A stretch of 64,000 nt of DNA from Eulemur rufifrons (lineage: Eukaryota; Chordata; Mammalia; Primates; Lemuridae), in contig NC_090989.1 in NCBI RefSeq assembly GCF_041146395.1, forward strand, positions 281,758,343-281,822,342. The letters are read 5' to 3'. This document shows, piece after piece, positions 57,230-64,000 of this stretch. The notes under the pieces are model-generated. The model was not told where the DNA came from. It searched no databases and saw only the letters and a list, made by a program, of their open reading frames with translations. The translations under genes and the position numbers were made by a program. How positions within the stretch are numbered: position 1 is the first letter of the stretch; each line of letters opens with the position of its first letter.

Positions 57230-57434
57230 GCCGAGCGCGAGAGGGAGGCGAGCGGCGAGACACAGGCTCGGAGGCTCGAGCGAGCAGCGAGCCCGGGAGG
57301 GAGGGAGCGAGCGAGCGAGCGAGCGAGCAGCCCGCGCCGCCGCCGCGCAATCCACCGCCATCCCGCCGCCTCCGCGCCCGACCGCCGCCCGACCGCCATC
57401 GCCCGGCCCAGTCGCGCCCGCGGAACCAGACCAG
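57230..57434 (+). other. PRRC2B: Likely noncoding exon 1 of PRRC2B (5' bound approximate)
   Basis: Purine-rich then C-rich 5'-UTR-like sequence with (GAGC)6 at 57305-57328, ending ACCAG followed by GTGGGC, a usable splice donor at 57434/57435. The transcription start is unknown and 57230 is a guess. No start codon with a family match precedes the donor. The initiator region expected of PRRC2B (MSDRLGQ...) was not found in the window, so translation must begin in an exon beyond 64000. Confidence 0.45.
57305..57328 (+). repeat. (GAGC)6 microsatellite
   Basis: Six perfect GAGC units in the presumed first exon. Confidence 0.95.
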
Positions 57435-58100
57435 GTGGGCCGGGGGGCGCGGGGCGCGCGGGCCGGGCCGGGGGCGGCGGGGCGGCTGCGGCGCTAAGAT
57501 GGAGGCGCCGAGGCGGCGCGGCCCGGCCGGGCTTTGTCTCCCGCGGCCGCTGACTGACAGCGCGAGCCCCGAGGTCCGGCCGACCTCTGTCCGCGAGCGC
57601 GGCCGGGCCGGGCGCCGCCGCCTCCCCGCCGGGTGGGCTGTGGGGCCGCGGCCTGGCGGGGCGGCGGGGGGCGGCGGGGGGCCCGGGCGCGCTCGCCATT
57701 GTTGTGGCGGCGCCGCGCGGCCTCGGGCTCGGGCGGGCGGGGTCCGGGGGCCGCGCGCCTCCCGCCGGCCCGAGGCCGCCCCCACAGGCCGCGGCCGGGC
57801 CTGGGCGCCGGCGGAGCTGGGGTGCGCGCCGGGGCGGGGCCGGGGCTCGGCCGCGGTCCTGGGAGACTGGTGGGGCGGAGGGTCCCCTGGAGTGGCCTTT
57901 CCGCGCCCGGATTCCGGCGGCCGAGCGCGCTCCCGTGGTCTCCGGATGCCGGGGACGGTGCCCGGCTCTCCCCAGCGCCATCCTGCTTACTTTTAAAAAC
58001 GCCTCCCCGAGGTGGGTCCCGCGGTCCGGCGGACCCGGGCCCGGCGGGCCGAAGCCGGTGGTCGGGCTGCTGGCCTGCGTGCGGGGTAGGGGAGGTGAAT

Positions 58101-61100
58101 GGCCGCCCAGGCAGGCTCGGCTCGAATGCGGGAACAACAGGGTTATTTTCAAAACACTTAATGCTCTATTGCTAAAAATGTTTAATAATAAACAGGATGT
58201 CGCTACTCGGGGCCTGCCAGATGGTTCTTTTTTTTTTTTTTTCTCCTTTTCTGTTCCCCCCTCCCTTCTAAGTAAGAAATACAGTACTGTTGAAATTTGG
58301 GCCTCTCAAGAGTGGATTTGCCTTCATAAAATTAGAAGGTGGTTTATTCTTATTTTTTTCTTTTCTGTTCTTTCTAAATATCGTGGGAGGTCGGAGCCCA
58401 CCTTTAGGCAAGAAGAGGTGTTTTTCAAGGCAGTGGTGTGCTTGAAGGAAGTGGGCGAAGGGGGGCTGGGGAGGCCTTTTGAGTGTGTCATTTGCTAAAT
58501 GGCTGCCTGGCAGAAAGCTTTAAAAGCCTTTGGTTTACAGGACTGTTAAAACTTTCCCTAAGATTTTTTTTTTTTTTCTTTAAGGTTTAGTGTGCATTTG
58601 ATGTGGCTTTATACATTATCCAGTTCGGTTTTTGTAACCATCTGTCTGAAGTCTTAGCGTGGGTTTCTCCGAATCTAACTGCAGCCATTTAGCCATGTCT
58701 GTGCACAGCAATGTGGTGTAAGGTGGTACTGAGGAGGCTCAGGCTTTGGGGTGCAGATCTTGCTAAGCTGTGCAACTGTGGGTCTCTGAGTCTTCACTGG
58801 CATGAATAGGGACATCGCACCCTCCACCTGGTAGGTTTGGGAAGATGGCACGTCCTAGCAGAAGGCTGGCACACAATTGGTGCTCAATAGTTGTTCCTCG
58901 TACGGCCGTTTGTATAACTGCTGTCAAGTCCTAGGACAGAGGTTAGCCACTTGTAGTGCGTGCCACCCGTAGAGCCCAGCTGTGCCTGTGGATGCCACAG
59001 GTGCTGGCCCACGGCATAGACGAGAGAAGGAATTGAAGGCACAAAACAGTGGGTGCTTATTCAGTGCTGGGCTTCTGTGGGGAGACATGGATGGGAAGGA
59101 GTGTTTTGAGCCCTCAGGAATTAAGTAGACCTGGGGTGTGTGGTAACAGGTCATTTTAAGGCAGGGCTAGAATGGTAGAAGATAACTCAGGACAAGCAGA
59201 GGGCCAAGGAGTCCTGCCTTTGGAGAATGCTTTCCTTTGGGATTGGCAAATAATCATTTGGGAGCCTTTGCTTGTTCGGGCAAGTGTGTCTCTTGGAGCC
59301 TGACCAGCTGGGTTTTGATCCTTGTTGGGTAGTCTCAGCCCCTGCATCTGTAAAATGGGAATAATTATGCTTGCCTTGGGTATCTGTTGGGGCTCTTGGG
59401 AGCCTCACATAAGATTTGTAATGAAGTATTTCCCCCCCATAGGAAGGTGATGAAATGTATGTTGTTTTTGTTGGTTACCTATTTTTCTGGTCCCTTTCTC
59501 TGAATTCCTGACCTTTTTCTCCTGTTCTGTTTGATGGAGCTGTGACCTCTCCACTCCACATTCTATGGCCAGTTAATGTTTTACTGTCATGACCATCAGC
59601 CGACTGTCTGGAAGCACCAGAATGGCTTGGAAGAGCCAGGGAGCTCAGCCAGGCCTGGGTGTCTGCTGTTTGGAGACCGTGGAAGGACTGAGGCTTATAA
59701 AGGGGGAGAACAAGACCCAGGTCCTCTCTTGGCCAAACCTGTTAACTTGTTAAAGGCCCTGGAGACACTCTGCTTGGACATACAGTGGTTCTGCATTTAT
59801 GTGGGGAATGTGTTTTGGTTCTTTTTGATATTCCTACAACCATCTTGGATTTTTTATAAAAAAACTTTTGTGCTTCACACCTCTCCTACCCCCTCACCCC
59901 CACCCCCAAGGCCTCCTGGCTGTGGGACTGAGATGTCTTAGCAGGGTCACGTCATCCTTCTTGTTTCCTCTCATTCTGCCTCTTGGCCAGTCCTTTCTGT
60001 TCGACTTCACTCTGGCCCAGTCTGGCCCTGCACTGCATGTTCTAGGGAAGGAGAAAAGCTGCCCCTCCCACCAAGCTTTTTGATTACCTGTGAATTTTGG
60101 TTATCTACCGGGTCCTTAAAGCTGACTGCAGGGACCTTGCCTAAGCCCTTTGTGGGGGGCCTGACGTCTCTTACAGTGCCCTGGGCCCTCCCCAGTCTCC
60201 ACTGGGCCCAAATGCATAAGAAGAAAACCTGGAGAATGAAGAGCCAGAAACCTCGGGAGAGTGGAATTTCAGGAATGGCAAGTCAGAACTGGTTCCTGCT
60301 GGGGACTAGTTGCCTTGGGCTTGGCTGATGGATTTTTGTTAAGCCTTTTGTTGGCCTGTTCACCACTCCCACCCCTTTTTGAATTTCAGTTCTCTTTTTT
60401 TCCTAAAGGATTATTTCATTGTACTTTCAAGCTTTTTTTTTTTTTTTTTCTTTGCCTTGCACAAAGTACTGACTCATGTTGCTAATGGCTGTGTGCTGGT
60501 TATATGTCTCATTATTCTACCGTTGCAGATTGATCATTTCTGTGTTGGTTTCTATTTCAAACTAGAATAGGCTAAAGGGGCCAGGGCATGTATTTCTAAA
60601 TTCAATAATGAGGCTTCTCTACTGTCAAACGTACATGTCTTGTCATGGGCAGGCAGGTATTAAATAGGGCCTACCTATACTAGATTTTAAAACAACACAT
60701 TTCTCCCTGAAAAATAAATTTTGCGGCAGACATCTGTTGGGCTTTCCTGCTCTAAATCTCATATTTTTGGTTTGTAAATAAATTCCATGTAGAAAGGCAG
60801 TGCTAACTAGACTATCTTTTCAAATCATAACTCAGTTTCTTTTTAAGATTCTTTCTTGGACTTGTGCAGCCTCAGGAACCTTGGGTCTGTCATTTGAACA
60901 AAGAAAAGCGTTGTGTATGGTGTGCAAGGTTGGAGAAAGAGAGAGAAGATGGTGAGGTTTCTGGTGAAATAATACTGCTCATGACCAGCTTTTAGGTTTA
61001 AAAGGTTCCATTTAGACCGGGCGTACTCACCTGGGAGCTGGCAGACCTGGGCCTTGCCATGGGTGATATCACTGTTTATGTCTGTGGGTGGCATGTGGGA

Positions 61101-61722
61101 AATCTCTTTGCACTGGGAGGGAGGTTTGCCTTAGTTACTTGAGCCAGAAGTCTTGCCTAGCTTTGTTCTCAGCTGTACTTGTTGGTTTTCCGTGAGACCT
61201 GAGAAGCAGCCTTCCTCTGAGCTGTAAGACGCTGGCAGCAACACTGGTTTGTAAAGCTCTGCATGCAGCAGGAGGTATCTGTGGGCAAAATGAAGTATCT
61301 CAAGTTGCTGGCAGTCTTTCACATTCTCTTACATTACTTCCTTCCGTTCTTACCTCTGCAGCCTGTTCTGTAGCTCCAGTTTATATCCTCTTCCTCCTTT
61401 CCAAGAAAACCAGCAGCCTTTTCCTCTTCGGTGTTGCAGAAGCAGTATTGATTGCATTTTTAATTCACCTGTCAGGCAACAGAGATACTCCTTGAGCATC
61501 TGTCATTTGCTAGGTATTGTGCAAGGCCCTTTGAATACATTTTTCTCCATTGATAAAAGTAATGTTTTCACTGAAGAAAAATTTGAAAATACTGAAGAGT
61601 AAATACCAAAATAAAAATATAAATCACCTGTAACTTCACCATCCAGAAAAAACTACAGTAAAGATTCCGGTGTGTTTTCTTTCCTCTAATATTATGTTTG
61701 TGTTTTCAAAATTGCAACAACG
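58101..61722 (+). other. PRRC2B: Presumed PRRC2B intron 1, first part
   Basis: Unique, moderately AT-rich sequence with T tracts (58228-58241, 58566-58578, 60430-60448) and MIR pieces near 58745-58900 and 59310-59420. A diverged repeat follows at 61540-61690. No exon-like frame with splice sites was recognised. Confidence 0.5.
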
Positions 61723-61724
61723 TT

Positions 61725-61988
61725 GCCGGGGGCGGTGGCTCAGCCTGTAATCCCTAATCGCTTGAGCTCAGGAGTTCCAGACCAACCTGAGCAAGAGCGA
61801 GACCCTGTCTCTACTAAAAATAGAAAAATGAGCCGGGCGTGGTGGTGCTCCTGTAGTCCCAGCTACGCGGGAGGCTGAGGCAGGAGGATTGCTTGAGCCC
61901 AGGAGTTTAAGGTTGCTGTGAGCTGGGCTAAGGCCACAGCACTCTAGCCCTGGCAACAGAGTGAGACTCTGTCTTAAAAAAAAAAAAA
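61725..61988 (+). mobile_element. Strepsirrhine Alu-type SINE with internal deletions
   Basis: 'gccgggggcggtggctcagc' joins directly to 'aatcgcttgagctcaggagt', losing about 50 bases of the left arm. It lacks the A/T-rich spacer. Flanks aattgcaacaacgtt and aattgcagcaatgct are a decayed duplication. Confidence 0.9.
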
Positions 61989-62658
61989 TTGCAGCAATGC
62001 TATCAACTGTATACACAGTTGATAGTTTGTTTTTTCCTCTTAATATTATAGTGTATTCCCTAAGTTATTGAAGACATTTTTTATAATTGTACAATTGCCA
62101 TTATAGATATGCCATGAATCATTTAGACCTTATTATTAGACATTTAGGTTGTTGTTACCTATTTTTCCTTCTTATAAACAACTTTAGGGAGCATCCTGGC
62201 TTGTAAATCTTGGTCCACATGGCTGATTCTCTCCCATAAATGGGATTTCTGGGGTCAGGGTGTGCAGTCTGGTTCTTCAGTTCTCTCCTGCACAGAATCG
62301 GTTTTCTGCGTCGGTCACCTTCCTTGCCACCCAGGAGCCACTAGGTTCTGGATGTCTCAGACCTGGTGAAGCCCTGTCACGAGTGGGGTGTGGGGTCTTA
62401 CTTCAGGTACTGGTTTGAGTCTGGACAAGTCTCTTGCCTTGAACGCTTCTTGTCCTGGCGACGTAGAGGTGTGGATGCCCACTGGCATTCCTCAGGAGCC
62501 TGAGATCCAGTGGGGAGAAGGCAAGCACCTCCTTAAAGAGGCCTGGGAACCCCTCGACGACCTCTTTGCCATCACCCGCCTGTGCTTCTTTTGCAGCCCC
62601 ATACTGTGTTTTTTTTTGTTTTTTTTTTGCACTTTTCATAAACTGTAAGTAGTTTTTT
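61989..62658 (+). other. Presumed intron, no gene seen
   Basis: AT-rich then unique sequence. An 86-codon frame at 62388-62648 has no recognisable product. Confidence 0.5.
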
Positions 62659-63110
62659 AAAACAATTTTTAATGTGGTAAAGTATACATAACATAAAATT
62701 TACTATTTTGAGTGTTCAGTTCAGTGGCATTAAGTACATTCACAGTGTTGCGAGATCATCACCACCCTCCATCCGCAGAATTCTCTTCGTCTTGCAAACT
62801 GAAGCTCTGCACTCATTAGCCACTAACTCCCCATGGCCCCTGCCTCCGGCCCCTGGCACCCACCATTCCCCCTTCTATCTCTGTGAATTTGACTGCTCTG
62901 GGTACCTCATATAAGTGACATCATTCGGTATTAGTCGTTTTGTGTCTGGCTTATTTCACCTAGTGTAATGTTTCCAAGGTTCATTCATGCTGTGGCGTGC
63001 GTCAGAATTTCTTTCCTTTTTAAGGGTGAATAATATTCTATTACGTGTATATACCACATTTTGTTTATCCATTCATCCATCGATGGATGACAATTTGTAA
63101 ATACAGTTTT
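62659..63110 (-). repeat. L1M 3' fragment, antisense
   Basis: 'gtggtaaagtatacataaca', 'cagtggcattaagtacattc', 'ctgaagctctgcactcatta', 'attttgtttatccattcatc'. Same segment as at 9100, 24640 and 46633. Confidence 0.88.
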
Positions 63111-64000
63111 GTTTTTACTTATTGAATTGGTCTTTCCCCCAGTAGAGTGAGTGTACCCTGAAGCAGAATTCCACTGCTTCTGGTTCACCCTGTGTGCTAG
63201 GTGTCTGACACAGAAGGCACTCCGTGGACTGGACACGTGTAGGTGAGTTAACAGAGCTGTGTGAGAGGGTCTCATAGGAGCCCACTAAGCCTAGCCCTAC
63301 TCAGCCTGGGTGTGGGGTGGTCGGAGAAGGCCTGGTGGAAAATGGAGCAGACTTGCAATAAGCATCCCTTGGAAATCGTATGCTGAGCCCTGGAATGTTA
63401 AAAATGTGTTTCCATGTTGAAATCAGAAATGTATGGGTCCCGGAAGAGAGCTCCTGGGTCAGTCTGCTTTCCAGAGCACTGAAGCCTTTTGAACATGACG
63501 TTATGCAAGTGCTCTAGTATGGCCAGTGGCCAGCTGAGAGGAGGGCAGAGAATGACTGGCCCCGGAAAGCCTGCACGGACTCTCCCAACATGCTTCGGGA
63601 GGATCTCTTTGTACAGAACCATGCAGTGGATCGCTGCAGGACCTACTGGAAAAAGGAGGTCATCTTCACTCTTTCCATGGTTCCTTTGTGTCTTCCAGAG
63701 CTTTTTTGGGCAGGTGTTGTTTACATACAGTTCAGAGCTTAAAGAACAGCTCTGTTCCAGGCTGGGACAGAAAACACAGGCCTGTCTGGGAGGGGCACCG
63801 TCACTCCTGCCTGGCTGACCTGTCAGTGGGGCTGAATGGACTGAGTGTTCGGCAGTCGTCAGGGAGACAGATTGTTGTCCTGAAGCATAATGTGGAATTT
63901 TCTGGGTTTTTTTTTTTAATTAAAAAATTAGTTACAAAAGTATACATAATTGTTGCGAGAAGGAAAGAAAAAGCAAGTGTATGATGAGAAATGAAAGCTC
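63111..64000 (+). other. Presumed PRRC2B intron 1, end of window
   Basis: Unique sequence with a T-rich/A-rich tract near 63907-63930. No exon recognised before the window ends. Confidence 0.5.

Larger units (their letters stand above)
56810..58100 (+). promoter_or_regulatory. PRRC2B: CpG-island promoter, probably PRRC2B
   Basis: About 1.3 kb of extreme GC content packed with CpG, rising abruptly from AT-rich flanks, with many GGGCGGGG/CCGCCCC-type Sp1 words and no TATA box. Open frames of several hundred codons run on both strands only because stops are rare in such DNA. In human the next gene beyond PLPP7 in the same orientation is PRRC2B, a large cytoplasmic RNA-associated protein with an untranslated first exon. 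The assignment rests on synteny and not on coding sequence, so another promoter is possible. Confidence 0.6.

Noticed and set aside
58101..64000. PRRC2B first coding exon
   Set aside because: Looked for a frame starting MSDRLGQ and its continuation; not found, so it should lie beyond the window.

Overview
The window is nuclear DNA from a primate, most likely a strepsirrhine (lemur or galago type). It has a two-exon vertebrate gene with GT-AG splice sites, large CpG islands, and many 7SL-derived Alu-type SINEs. Several SINEs carry the wording typical of strepsirrhine copies: 'gagcaagagcgagacc', 'ctagctcacagcaacctcaaac', and an extra A/T-rich piece between the arms. Older layers (MIR, L2, L1M, MaLR-type LTRs, a hAT relic) are those of any placental mammal.

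Layout. 1-2650 is upstream intergenic DNA. About 2660-2930 is the presumed promoter of PLPP7 (also PPAPDC3 or NET39), a muscle inner-nuclear-envelope protein of the PAP2 phosphatase fold. Its two coding exons are 3023-3473 and 15521-15885, separated by a 12 kb intron. They encode 271 residues, and the phosphatase motifs are partly destroyed. From 15.9 to 56.8 kb no intact protein-coding gene was found. GC-rich unique stretches with MIR and LTR relics (16-24 kb, 26-28 kb, 32-36 kb) alternate with AT-rich blocks of antisense L1M and SINEs (24-26, 28-32, 36-39, 46-48 kb). Exceptions are a small GC-rich, CCAAT-rich promoter-like patch at 39.9-40.45 kb, whose minus strand reads into a frameshifted mRNA-like sequence (38.9-39.9 kb), and a hAT DNA-transposon relic at 44.4-46.1 kb.

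A strong CpG island at 56.8-58.1 kb contains a likely noncoding first exon on the + strand ending in a good splice donor at 57434/57435. By synteny with the human 9q34 order as I recall it (FAM78A - PLPP7 - PRRC2B - POMT1), this is probably the PRRC2B promoter. The rest of the window would then be its first intron; its first coding exon was not seen here.

The two genes are not obviously functionally linked. I found no convincing new biological system. The items most worth checking are the MEF2/E-box pair in front of PLPP7 and the orphan CCAAT-box promoter with minus-strand mRNA-like sequence at 39-40 kb.
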